In this document: in pieces, positions 1 to 15,817 of the stretch
How the letters are laid out: each line of letters begins with the position of its first letter
How positions within the stretch are numbered: position 1 is the first letter of the stretch
DNA from: Turbatrix aceti
Lineage: Eukaryota; Nematoda; Chromadorea; Rhabditida; Panagrolaimidae
Direction: 5' to 3'
Length of the DNA stretch: 64,000 bases
NCBI GenBank assembly: GCA_963969345.1
Contig: OZ017769.1
Span: forward strand, 5,955,725 to 6,019,724
Translations under genes and position numbers: made by a program
The notes under the pieces: generated by a model
Told to the model about the DNA's origin: nothing
Databases searched by the model: none
Seen by the model: only the letters and a program-made list of their open reading frames with translations

Positions 1-667
1 TTACCACTTCCCGCGGCCGATCGCGGTGGAAGATTGTAATCGACAGGTTGAAGTTTTTGCCGCGTCCTGATCTGCCGACAAATCTAAGGTCATTGAATTC
101 GGCTTGTTGGTTCTTGACTTTGGTCGTGTTGTTTTTCAGGTCGGCACACGAAGTCTCATCGTTGCCCGCAGAAACGGTGATCTCCGTGTCGTCGGCGATG
201 GGTTGAAAGAACAAGATGCGGAACTTGGTCGGGAGTTGTTTGTTGGCCCTGAAACTCATAACATAGCATTAATAGCAAATGGGATTGGCGCTGATGCTAC
301 CGTAACCCCTATGAGTAGAGGTTTAACGATGTCTAATGGTTTTAAGCTAGGCACTCAAAATAGCTCCGACGGGTGTGACGTCCTACGCATGTTCATATTT
401 ATCAGCTCAAAAGTTCAGCACGCGCGCGCGACGAAAAAAACATCGAAAACAGTAATAATGCATTTCTCTCACTCCCACAATAATGCATTCTATCACTCAC
501 CTCCAGTGCTCGGGAACCTTGGTGATGAAGACATCCCGATGCCCGGTGGGGACAAAATTTTCAGCGCTGGTCATGACTTTGGCGAAGGCTTCTTCGATGA
601 CAGCCGTCGACTTGGCAGCTGCTTGCATGTCGCGGCGAATACCTGAAAGTGGAACGAACACTGTCAT
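1..667 (-). CDS. RUNX-family Runt-domain transcription factor, 5' part only
   Basis: DNA-binding transcription factor of the RUNX/Runt family (RNT-1 in C. elegans), acting in the nucleus, usually with CBF-beta. Two exons are visible on the minus strand: 667-501 and 248-5. Exon 1 ends PEHWR after a GTGAGT donor that splits the last Arg codon. Exon 2 follows a TTTCAG acceptor and carries the core Runt signature: AGNDE, then EFNDLRFVGRSGRGK with the DNA-contacting arginines, then the NLSITIF strand. Exon 2 ends at a GTAA donor at the window edge, where vertebrate RUNX proteins continue into the ATYHRAIKITVDG region, so the rest of the gene lies outside. The ATG at 667 follows a possible acceptor (TATTTAG at 670-676), consistent with trans-splicing or an upstream 5' exon. 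The first 56 residues before the Runt core are short and match only the N-terminal beta-strand region of the family. Confidence 0.9.
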
Positions 668-6104
<5,437 letters not shown>

Positions 6105-6359
6105 CTACTGCTGCTTCTTTCGGAATGAGCAGCCTTCGATGAGACGTGCCTTACCGCCCGTAGGTTGACAGAGAACCGTGTTGCATCCCACGCAGACGAC
6201 GACGGATTGAGCGTGGCTGAAAACAGTGGTGATCTTGTAGCAACCGGGGCACTTGACATCCATGAAGTAGGAGTTAGGATGGGGCACCAAGCGCTTCATC
6301 TTGTGGCGCTGCTGTTCCTTCTTCGGATCGGGGTGAAGTAAATCACGGGCAAGCGGCAT
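6105..6359 (-). CDS. rps-27: 40S ribosomal protein S27 (eS27)
   Basis: Structural protein of the small cytosolic ribosomal subunit. The single exon encodes 84 residues, the usual family length. It begins [10 protein letters not shown] and carries the family core [13 protein letters not shown], then a four-cysteine zinc finger (CPGC ... CVGC, 14 residues between the pairs), then the C-terminus ending GCSFRKKQQ. The start is the only ATG giving the conserved MPLA N-terminus. An acceptor (TTTTTTACAG) lies 23 bp upstream of the ATG on the minus strand, so the mRNA is probably trans-spliced or has a 5'UTR intron. It is divergent from the OSCP gene, 849 bp away. Confidence 0.97.
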   Translation of the reverse strand: MPLARDLLHPDPKKEQQRHKMKRLVPHPNSYFMDVKCPGCYKITTVFSHAQSVVVCVGCNTVLCQPTGGKARLIEGCSFRKKQQ

Positions 6360-7208
6360 TTTGGCTCTCTTGTGCTGTTACCTGTAAAAAATACGAATGA
6401 GATGTGGAAGCAAACAACCAGCTAAACAGAATACAACACGCGTCAAAGAGGCAAATAAATACGCGACGGAATATAAAAAGTACCAAGAAAACGCAATGTG
6501 GTGCAATACTGTGAAACAACACGAGTTGTACACTCCTAAAAAACATATTTGGAGGATAAACATCCAAAGCAGCAAAAACAACGCAGGCATAAAGTATAGC
6601 AACGCGCAAACAGAAAATTACCTGCAAAATTTTTATAAAAAGTGAAAACTTCCCCAAACTCGAGGAAACAGGTATAAAATCTCTCTTTCGGTTCAAATCT
6701 GAGTTTGCAGCCCAAAGTAACCCGTCAATATCCTTAGATTCCCAAAAACAAACGCTAAATAGCATCTACAAGCTTATAAAACTCCAGTGCTCAAATGAAT
6801 AAATGAGAATGTGAATTGTGGCTCAAAAGCGTCAGTTTTGGTGACATAAATAGGTAAAACGCACTGGATTAGCAGCAGAAAGTGCATCCAAACATCTACA
6901 AAAAGTATAAATGCAAGTAAGAAGCTGAAAACGTAAAAATAGCGAAAATCAGAGCAAAACAACGAAAAACGACATGAGCAGTAGGAAAAGAGATCGAGTT
7001 GTGGGCAAGATAACCAGACGCAGCGAGTGCGTCGCTTGTACCGTAGGCAATGTCTCGGGTGGAAAAAAGACTAGACGCACAAATCTTTGTTCGCGTGCAA
7101 ATTTTTACAAAGAAGCGTGTTTTGGAGGCGTTTCACGTCCTCGGCGTGCTTTTTCAGCGCCTGTTTTAATTACTCGAATAAATTAATGAATATGAGGCTT
7201 TCAGAATC
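6360..7208. other. Divergent intergenic region, RPS27 / OSCP
   Basis: Shared upstream region of two highly expressed housekeeping genes read outward from it. Minus-strand T-rich tracts followed by CAG (near 6383 and 6625) look like acceptors and may belong to a 5'UTR intron of RPS27. No protein-coding gene, tRNA or clear core promoter motif is seen. Confidence 0.55.
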
Positions 7209-7900
7209 ATGGCTGCCAACTTGGTCCTCAAGCGCGGTCTTTCGCTGTCGACGATCGCACAGGCAGCAGCCGTCAGAGTGCCGGTTCAGGTGCACGGCGT
7301 CGAAGGACGCTACGCATCCGCTCTGTACACTGCCGCGATCAAGCAAAACGTCCTTCCCGCTGTCGAGAAGGATCTGCAGACCATCAAGAATCTCTACACC
7401 ACCGACGCCAAATTCAAGGTGGGTTTTTAGTTTTGTTTGCGTGCGCGTGCGCAAAACGGGTATTATGTGATAATTGCTTGCAGGAGTTCGTTCTGGATCC
7501 CACTTTGAACGCCCTGGTCAAGACGAAGGCAGTGAACGAGATCGCGAAGTCACTCAAGGTCTCCTCCGCTTCTGTCAACTTTGTGAGCCTTCTGGCTGAA
7601 AATGGCCGTCTGTCTAACCTCGGCGCCATCATCAACGCCTTCGAGACCATCCTCCGCGCCCACAAGGGAGAACTCTCCATCGAGGTCACCTCGGCGGAGC
7701 CCCTGACGGCGAAGCACGCCGACGCGCTCAAAGTCGCTCTCCAGAAGTTCGCGACCTCCGGACAGACGGTCAAGATCACGTTCCACGTCAAGCCCACCAT
7801 CCTCGGCGGCCTCGTCGTCAACATCGGTGACAAGTACGTGGACCTCTCGATTGCTTCCCGCGTCAAGAAGTACACGGAGGCTCTCCAGCAAGCTATCTAG
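7209..7900 (+). CDS. atp-3: ATP synthase subunit OSCP (ATP5PO), mitochondrial
   Basis: Peripheral-stalk subunit O of mitochondrial F1Fo ATP synthase, which connects the F1 head to the stator. Two exons: 7209-7418 and 7484-7900, joined by a 65-bp GTGGGT...TGCAG intron between lysine and glutamate codons. The product is 208 residues, the normal length. The first 25 residues ([10 protein letters not shown]...) are basic and hydroxylated with no acids, as in a mitochondrial presequence. The OSCP body follows: [14 protein letters not shown] at the start of the helical domain, and the C-terminal strand [20 protein letters not shown] with the conserved GG, close to the family signature. Convergent with the PDZ-protein gene, whose stop codon is 150 bp away. 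Confidence 0.96.
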
Positions 7901-8049
7901 ATTGGCTACTGTGTAAGTTGGTGCGCGGATAGGTCTCTGTTTCTGTGCCGCGCGTCGACTGTCCAAGGTTGTAGATGAGTAAAGAATTCTTATCAAAACC
8001 GGTTGTTTGTTTATCCGTGCAAAGACACGAGTCAGCTTATTCCGCGTGT

Positions 8050-9091
8050 TCATCTGGGAGATTTATTGGGAGAGGCGGCGTTCTTGGTCTGGATCTGGAA
8101 GACCGGAATGGGCACCGGCATGAGGAGGTTTGGGTTGTTTTCGCAGGCGACTCCCTGCTCCTGGGACTGCTCGGAGATGGACACCCGCTTTTCGGCAACG
8201 GTCGCCCGCTTTTCGGCGACTGTCGCCCGCTTTCCGGATTTCTTGGCTCTTTCCTTCATCGCAGACTTGACAGGTGCCAGGTTGGGATTGGCGGAAAATC
8301 TGCGGATTTCGGTTTTACAGATGAATTCGACGTCTTTGAGCATGACGGGCTCCGTCGTTTTGTCCGCGGTGAGCACCTGGCGGACAATGTTCTTGTTGAC
8401 GAGCTCGATGGGCTGCTCGATGATCATGCTCGCGTACCCCTTCTGGCGCAGGGCGGCGACGAGGGCGTCGGACGTCTCCTGCACCGTCGAGACCGGCGTG
8501 CCCTCGACGTCGAGGATGACGTCGCCCAGCGAGAGCACGATGCTCGCCAGCGTGTTGTCCGTGATGCGACAGACGTAGATCTTGCACGAGTAGGACTTGA
8601 CCGAGAGGCCGAGCTTGCAGTTCGGGATCCTGTAGATGAAGCCCCTCATGTAGCGGCACCCGGAGATGACCTCGTAGCCGCGGGGAATCTCATTTGGCTC
8701 GGCGGGCTTCATAGCGACCGGCCGCGAGAAGACAATGTCCACCGAGAAGTTGCCTGCTTTGGGAATCTTGTTGTAGATTTCCGTGAACTGCTGCCTATTT
8801 GTCACCTGCTGGCTGTTGATGGACGTGATTATGTCGCCGATCTGGAGACGCTGGTGTGCGACACCAATGTGATCGACGTACGTCACGACGAGGTGCACTG
8901 TTAGTTTCAATCCTGACTGAAAAAGACGTTTAGTCCATACAATGTGCTTCAAAAAGCAGCCTCACGGGAGCATTCTTTTCACCCTGAAGTTGAACGTTTG
9001 ACACCTCCATCATATTGTTTGGCACGTTGTAACCGTATGCCCGCGAAGGCAAACTGCCGCCCTCGCCTCCCGGTGCCTGCAAAACCGACAT
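8050..9091 (-). CDS. PDZ-domain protein, nematode type
   Basis: Probable scaffold protein of 330 residues. Exons 9091-8966 and 8916-8050, 49-bp intron. Residues about 43-110 look like a PDZ domain (LQIGDIITSINSQQV resembles the carboxylate-loop and alpha-A region). A second, more diverged PDZ-like unit covers about 150-235 (LSLGDVILDVEGTPVS). The tail is basic and Ser/Thr-rich and contains a duplicated heptad KRATVAE. No signal peptide or membrane segment is seen. It begins only 150 bp after the eEF2 stop codon; a TATTTTTAG acceptor ends at 9101, nine bases before its ATG, and the eEF2 poly(A) signal lies about 87 bp before that acceptor. This is the spacing of a downstream operon gene that is SL-trans-spliced. 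The specific function is unknown. Confidence 0.8.
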
Positions 9092-9100
9092 CGTGCTCGA

Positions 9101-9110
9101 CTAAAAATAA
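9101..9110 (-). promoter_or_regulatory. Probable spliced-leader trans-splice acceptor of the PDZ gene
   Basis: Minus-strand TTATTTTTAG precedes the PDZ start codon by nine bases, with no possible upstream coding exon between it and eEF2. With the eEF2 poly(A) signal at 9188-9193 it forms a typical nematode intercistronic arrangement. Confidence 0.6.
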
Positions 9111-9187
9111 CATCCAATGACCACTGTTTTCTGCAGGCACTAAAGCGGCAGTCGTATGCAAATACACACCTGACAAACACGAATAAA

Positions 9188-9193
9188 TTTATT
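9188..9193 (-). terminator. eEF2 polyadenylation signal AATAAA
   Basis: A canonical AATAAA on the minus strand, 49 bases after the eEF2 stop codon and about 87 bases before the acceptor of the next gene in the same orientation. Confidence 0.75.
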
Positions 9194-9241
9194 CAACAGA
9201 AACGACGAAACAAAAACAACTTCAAAAAGACAGAGCCGTGC

Positions 9242-12125
9242 TTAGAGCTTATCAAGATAGTTATCAAGAGCCGGAATCGAGTCTTTCAGACCCTTACGCT
9301 TGCGGGTGTCAAGAACGATTTGGTTAGGGCGGGAGCCGGCTTCCAGTGGGTCACCGGGCAGAACCTGCCAGTGATCGAACACGCACTGAGGGAAGGCTTG
9401 GCCACCAGTGTTAGAGCGAAGGTCAGCAGTGAAACCTAAAAAGAATCAACGTTTTGAGCAGTTCCAATGTGTAAAAAAACTTACCGAAGGACTCGTTGAC
9501 AGGGAGGTAAGCCTTGACGACGAACATGGGGGTACCGGCAATCTGGCTTTCTTCGAAGACGTGACCACGACGACGGTTGAGCACACCGTAGATACCACCA
9601 ACGGCAACTTCGGGGCACTGGATCTCGACGAGATACACGGGCTCGAGCAGGCGAGGCTCAGCGGTAAGTTGGCAGGCGTAGATGACACGACGAGCAGTCG
9701 GGATGACCTGTCCGCCACCACGATGGATAGCGTCAGCGTGGAGTGTCACATCGTGGATGTTGAAGCGGATGCCGCGCATGTTTTCGTCACAGAGAACACC
9801 TTCCTTGGTAGCCCATTGGAAACCAGCGACAACGGAGTCCTTGATTTCGTTGAGGTATTGCACACCCTTGGTGACGTCGACGAGAAGGTTGGAGCCAGTG
9901 CCGTCGGGGCCGAAGCACCAGATCTTGCGGGCCTCAGTGGGATCCCACTCGTACTTCTCAGTGAGAATCTTGGCACGAGCTCTGGCTTCATCGCGAGCGC
10001 TGATTGAGCCGCCTTCGATTTCTTCCGCGAGGCTGTCAGCAAGAGGAGCAGCAGTGCAGAAAAGACGGTTGTGCTTGTTGGGCGACTTCGAGAGACACAC
10101 CTGGTTGGATTCAGCCGAGACAGTTTCGCGGTACGAGACGACGGGGTCGGATTTCTTCAGAGGAATGCAAGCGTGGTCTTCTTCCAAATCCTTGAGACAG
10201 ATTTCAAGATGAAGTTCACCAGCACCTGCGATGATATGTTCGCCAGATTCTTCGAAGATACACTGAACCATGGGATCGGACTTGGCCAGACGCTTGAGAC
10301 CTTCGACGAGCTTCGGAAGATCACCGGCGTTCTTGGGTTCGACGGCGACACGGACGACAGGTGAGACGGAGAACTTCATGACACGCATGTTGTGAGCTTC
10401 TTTGAAAGTGGTGATGGTACCGCCCTTGACGAGGTACTGATCGACACCGACGAGACCAGCGATGTTTCCGGAGGGGATGTCTTCGATAGGCTCGATGTAA
10501 CGACCCATCATGAGGATGGTGCTAAAAAATAAACGGGATGTAAAAAAATACCAAAATAATTGATAAAAACATACCGTTGAATGGTCTTCTCGTAGAGATC
10601 ATCCTTCTTGCCGGGGATGTAGTTGGGGCCTTGGATGCGGGCCTTCATGCCAGTCGAGACCTTGCCTGAGAAGACACGGCCGAAAGCGTAGAAGCGACCC
10701 TTGTCGGATGTGGGGACCATCTTCGAGACGTACATCATGAGAGGACCGTTGGGGTCGCAGTTCTTGATGGCAACAGCGGCTTCATCGTCGTGGGGTCCTT
10801 CGTAGAGCATTTCCATACGGTACTTCTGGGCAGTCACAGGCGAGGGCAAGTGAATGCAGATCATTTGAAGCATGGTCTCGCCGGCAGGGAGCCACTTGCG
10901 CATCATGACCTTCATGAGGGGCTTTCCTTCGAGGTCCTTTTCGTCAGCAGCCAGTTTGATGTTAAGCTTGTCAAGGAGCTTGGCAGTGTCGTCACGGTTG
11001 ACATTCATGACGGCGTTGAAGACCTTGAAGATGGGGTCAAGAACAAATTGAACGAAACCGCGGACGGCGCCATCCTCCTGTTGGTTGGACCACTTCTTGG
11101 TCTTCAAGTTGAAGAAACGATCTCCCCAGAGGTTCTTCATGAGCTTGTCGATCTGAACGCCGAACTTGGAGGCGTACATCTCGGCAAACTGCTTGAGGGT
11201 GAAGGCCCAACCGTGAAGACCGGAGCCGAAACCGACGTTGCCGATGGCGGGATCGACCATGATGGGACCCATCGGGCCGTCATCGTCACCGTAGGTAGCG
11301 ATGATAACGTTGATGTTTTCGACGATACGTTGGAAGGTCTGGAAGAGTTCTTCCTGTCCGAGCTGCAACTCGAGGAGAGCACGATCCATCTTGTTCATGA
11401 ACAAGATTGGCTTGATACGCTCAGCGATGGCTTGACGCAAGACGGTCTCGGTCTGGACGCACACACCTGAAATTATATAAAATTTAATAAAACAGAACAA
11501 CAAAAAAAATATAAAACCGTACCAGAGACGCAGTCGACGACGACGAGAGCACCGTCCGTGACACGGAGGGCAGCAGTAACTTCAGACGAGAAATCAACGT
11601 GGCCAGGTGAATCAATGAGATTGATCAAAAAGCCGTTAAACTTCTTTTGTTCGCCGCCGGTGGTGACGATGTCAACTTGGTTGTCGCCCTTGATGAAAGG
11701 AAGATCAGATTCGTTGAGTTCGAAGAACATGGAGATAGCAGTCGACTTGATGGTGATGCAACGCTCTTGTTCATCCTTACGCGTATCCGTGAAACGCGTT
11801 TCTCCGGCTTTGGCACCAGCGATGATACCAGCCTTCGAGACAAGAGAATCCGTCAACGTGGATTTGCCGTGATCGACGTGGGCAATAACCGACATGTTAC
11901 GGATATTCTTTTTCCGGTCCATAAGGCTCCGGATTTCGTCAATGGTGAAGTTCACCTAAAATATTTTGATGCCATATTACCATAATTGTAAGCGATACCC
12001 CTCCACCTTGATGCTTAACGATTTAGGCCTACATTGTTTTCGATGACTAATGGATTAATAAAATGTTTACGTCCAAAATTATGCCACAAAAATACTAAAC
12101 ATTGATTTAAAAATGGACTTACCAT
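9242..12125 (-). CDS. eef-2: Translation elongation factor 2 (eEF2)
   Basis: GTPase that drives ribosomal translocation. Five coding exons: 12125-12123, 11955-11523, 11466-10575, 10521-9485, 9435-9242; the sum gives exactly 852 residues, the length of the C. elegans protein. Motifs in order: P-loop AHVDHGKST, switch [12 protein letters not shown] guanine-specificity motif, and domain IV diphthamide loop [19 protein letters not shown] with the modified His. The protein ends NYLDKL, as is typical. Exon 1 codes only for the initiator Met; the next residue (Val) opens exon 2. Phases match at all four junctions. Claspin lies upstream in the same orientation (545 bp), and the PDZ gene 150 bp downstream. 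Confidence 0.98.
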
Positions 12126-12669
12126 GATTGCAGATGTTCAGACGTCAGACGACGCAAGAAAGCCAACAGAAAACAAGAAGCTCACCGCACAACAGGGAGG
12201 CGGCAGTCCGAATACACGGAGTCTTGGGAAGTGAATGCGTTGGCTGTTTGGGACGTCCTTTACAGCTGAACGAAAATTACGGTCTCTGAGTACGTTTGCG
12301 TCGACTCGAAGTACGCGCACGCCGGTCCTTTCAAAGCGAAGTTGGGTGGACGAACGTCTGTCCTCTAGCGTTTTTCGCTATCTTTCTTTGCACAATGTTG
12401 TTCAACATTGGACGTGCAAAATGGAAAAAAACAATCCCTTTTTGTTTTCCATATTTTGTAGTACCTGTTTTTAGCCTATCAGAGCCCAGTGTTTTCGATC
12501 AATCAGTGTGATCTCGCCATGTTTCATTACAAAGGCGTCACATTACCCTTTATTTACATTTTTTGATTGCATGGAAAATTAGTAATCATTTTGCAAATAA
12601 ACAACAGTGATCACATTTCGTACAGTCAAAAAAATTAAAATTACAGTTTCTGATTCAACGTCAGTGTTA
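12126..12669. other. Claspin-eEF2 intergenic region
   Basis: Contains the claspin 3' end and eEF2 5' region, 544 bp. It probably holds the eEF2 promoter because eEF2 must be expressed far more strongly than claspin. No additional gene or RNA is visible. Confidence 0.5.
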
Positions 12670-15263
12670 TTATTTCTGCTGGGAAACGGCTGTGAAAAAA
12701 GCACCAGTTGTTGGTTTGGACGACTCAGCTTTGTTTGCCGCCTGAACTTCCTTGAGAAGGACACCGAGTGACCCTGAGCTGCGCAGCAGAGAGTCGCAGG
12801 ACAGAGCAGAGAATGTCGTTGACGACTTGCCTATTTTCTTTGATCGCTTGCTCTCTGCAGTTGAGACTTTGAACATGGGGTCGTTTAGAATGTCGTCAAA
12901 AGCGTTATCGTTCATGACAGCATCTTCCACCTAAAAAAGCGTATATAAAAAATACCAAGCGCGTAAAAGGCATGAACTGCATGAAACACAAAAACTGCTT
13001 ACCTCCTTTTTGAAATTCTGAACTTTGATTGCCTTGAGCCTCGCTTTTTCTGCCTTTTCGTCCTCATTTTCGCTTTCTTCATCCTCATCATCGTCTTTGA
13101 TATTAGCCAAAGCGGGGTTGAGCTTGACGAGCTTCTGCCAGTCCTCATCGCTGATCTGATGGTTCATTCTGTTACGGAAGGATCTGTCCAGCCCGTCTCC
13201 ATGCAAATCGCTGTCGACAAAGAGAGCCTCCTGGATACGAATGAGACGCCGCTCTTCTTCGTCAAATTCGTGTTTGAGTGTCTGTTTCACAAGATTTTCT
13301 CGGACTTCCTCCATATTGATGTCGTCGTCATCCCCGAGTTCGGATTCGTACTCGTCGGCGAGCAGGGCTTCGTCGATGTCACTGCCCATGTCGTCACCGG
13401 ACAGCGAGGCTTCTTCGTCGACGAACTGCTTCAGCCTGAAAATATTTTTTTGTATTTAAAATTCTGACAAAAAAAAAGCTTACATATTTATGGGATCGCC
13501 GCCCAGGTTGTTGTCTTCGTTTTCGCTTTCCTCCTCGTCGTCGTCGTCATCATCATCGTCGACGGCGTAGCGCTTCTGAATGGGTTTGTCGTAGTCGAAT
13601 TCGTCATTTGTGACTTCGTCGTCGTCGACAACGTCGGCGATGACACCGTTGCCCGTGCCCGTGGTGGATTCTTCTTCGCGGGAAAAGACGTCGTCCATCC
13701 AGGAAGGGACCGGCGATTTATCAGGCTTCACGGGGCTGGCTTTACCGGTGATCTCCGCGTCGTTGCTTTCCTCGTCCTCGTCTTCCGAATCAAAAAGCCG
13801 GACTTGAGTTGCAGGTTTCTGTGGGACAGCGACCGGGCAATAAATGTCCTCATCCGAATCGTAGATCATCAGAGCGTCCGCAGTGTCATCGGAAAAGAGC
13901 TTAGCCTTCTTGGCGACAGGCTCCGAAGCGTCCTCAGCACTGAAAATAATTTTATAGAAGCGCAAAAAGCAATAAAACATACCTGAGAGCGTTCGGAAGG
14001 CCCATGATCGCGGATTCAGAGCAACCGGCATCGCTTTGGAGCTCAAAACGAGCCGAAGACATCTGCGAAGCCAAAGAACTGCCGAAAACTCCCGAGCAGA
14101 GATCCATGATGTCGGCAGAGACGAGTTCGTCTTCCAAGGCAGTGACACGGGCTTCGGGCTGCGTGTCGCTCGCCTGGGAAATCAGCAAGTCCGGCTCAGC
14201 GACCTGCGAGGGGCACGCGGGAATGGCGAACGACATCCTGCCAAAAAGAGAGCGGTCATCGTCGAACTGAAAATAAAAAAAATTAAATCATGCATTTCGA
14301 TCCATCAGAAACAAAAAAAAACTCACATTCGCCGCCTGCGGGCTCATGGCACCCGGAGAGACAGGCTGGGTGTCCGTGGCCATCGGCACATCGTCGTCGT
14401 CGTCGGCTTCGTCGTCGGACAAAACGGCCCTTCGCCTGGCCTGGGACTTGGCCTTGACCGCCTCGTCTTCCGAATCTGACTCCAAATCAGCGACGTTGTC
14501 ATTGTCTGTTTCAGGATCAGATTCCGCGTCTTCCGCTTCGTCGTCCGCCTCCGAGCCGGAGTCGTTGTCGTTATCCGAATTGTCGTCATCGACAATTTCT
14601 TCGTCTTCGTCGACCCGGATTTTCCTTTTGGGAGTCGTCTGGACCGATTGAACGCCCGTCGCCGGCGCAGAATCGCCTTCGTCGCCCCCATCGTTGTCCG
14701 AATCGTCTATTTCCATTTCCTCCTCTTCTTCTTCCTCCGGGTCAACTTCAAGCTCGTTATCGGCGTTGAAAACCGCGAAACGATCGCTCTGCTCTTCAAT
14801 CCGTCGGTTTCGCATTTTTTCAGCCATTTCGCGTCGCATTTTTGATACTGTAACCCAACAACGATTTTTTTTTCACGTCAACCATTAAATTAATAATAAA
14901 CCCACGCTTGGATTCAAACTTGGGCGACTTGGTAGGCGCTTTCTTCTCTTCCACGACGGCCAGAACTTCTTTCGTTGGCTTGATATTGGCTTTCTCGAAG
15001 AGCACCTGTGTGGCCCTGTCCAGCAGCACGGATTTCACATCTTCCTTTTCTACTTTTTTCTCCTAAACCCATACTATCTTGGAAAATACATAAAATCGCA
15101 TGACACTTACCGGTTCGAGTTCAAGGAAGCCGTCGCTGTCGGTCACAGCAGTCAGATTGAGAGGGCGCGCGGCGGCGAGGTTTTTGATCCGCTCCCGAAT
15201 CGACAGGGGTTTTATGTTTTCCACATTTTCCTGGATTTCGCCGTCCACTCCGTTAGCCACCAT
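12670..15263 (-). CDS. Claspin-like S-phase checkpoint mediator
   Basis: Acidic adaptor that, in the claspin/Mrc1 family, links stalled replication forks to CHK1 activation and supports fork speed; nuclear. Seven exons: 15263-15111, 15062-14906, 14847-14327, 14266-13983, 13939-13484, 13435-13003, 12930-12670; 754 residues. The N-terminus has a short LSIRERI helix. Residues about 115-275 are extremely rich in Asp/Glu/Ser, and a second acidic block precedes the conserved claspin segment in exon 6: EASLSGDDMGSDIDE, then the DEEERRLIRIQE helix and DLHGDG. This order (LSG..GSD acid patch, RQLRLYQE-like helix, DLHSDG) matches vertebrate claspin. It is shorter than vertebrate claspin (about 1,340 residues), as in other invertebrates. 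CHK1-docking phospho-repeats cannot be assigned with confidence. Confidence 0.85.
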
Positions 15264-15817
15264 GGCAGGCAAAAAACACGCAGAAATCGAGATCCGAACT
15301 GATGATGGCGTACAAATGCATCGTTTTCCCGCCCAATTCTTTCGCGGTAGGAATCCGAATAATTGCAAACGTCAAAGTTATTTCTTTTTCGTATTTTTTA
15401 TTTATTCGATTACTCATTTTTTTAACTGGGTTATTTTTACTTTGATTTGCTTTTGCATCGCAATTAGGATAATTAATTGGGTTCGAGCTCGAAGGTACAA
15501 CATGCTATATGAGGTGTTTATCGTCGGTTTTGCTCTTCTGCCGTTGGCGTTGTCATCAAACGCGTAAATGAGCCTGGGGAATTTGGCGCGTCGGAGTGCC
15601 GAGACGTATACGAGCCCCATGGCGCGTTTTGATTACGTTAAAGCCGAGCGTTCGGCTTAGAAGACATATGGTGACCGTAATCAGTGGGGAGCCGTGAAAG
15701 GCATAACTTCGTGTGCGTTTACGGTTAATGACGTCCGCATCTGAACACTTGATGAATAAATAAAAGCAGATGTGATGAACGGTGCTTATCAGTTCCGCAC
15801 TGACGAAGTCAGGTGAA
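15264..15817. other. Intergenic region, claspin / chemoreceptor array
   Basis: Divergent upstream region of claspin (-) and the first chemoreceptor gene (+). A short plus-strand frame starts at 15263, opposite the claspin start, but has no family match or splice support. Nothing else is seen. Confidence 0.5.

Noticed and set aside
9408..11470. Long frames on the plus strand
   Set aside because: Antisense shadows of eEF2 exons, created by its strong codon bias.
13159..14891. Ser-rich plus-strand frames
   Set aside because: Antisense of the acidic Asp/Glu tracts of claspin.
15100..15567. Plus-strand frame with MAGKKHAEIEIRTDDG near the claspin start
   Set aside because: Overlaps claspin exon 1 on the other strand, has no family match and no partner exons.
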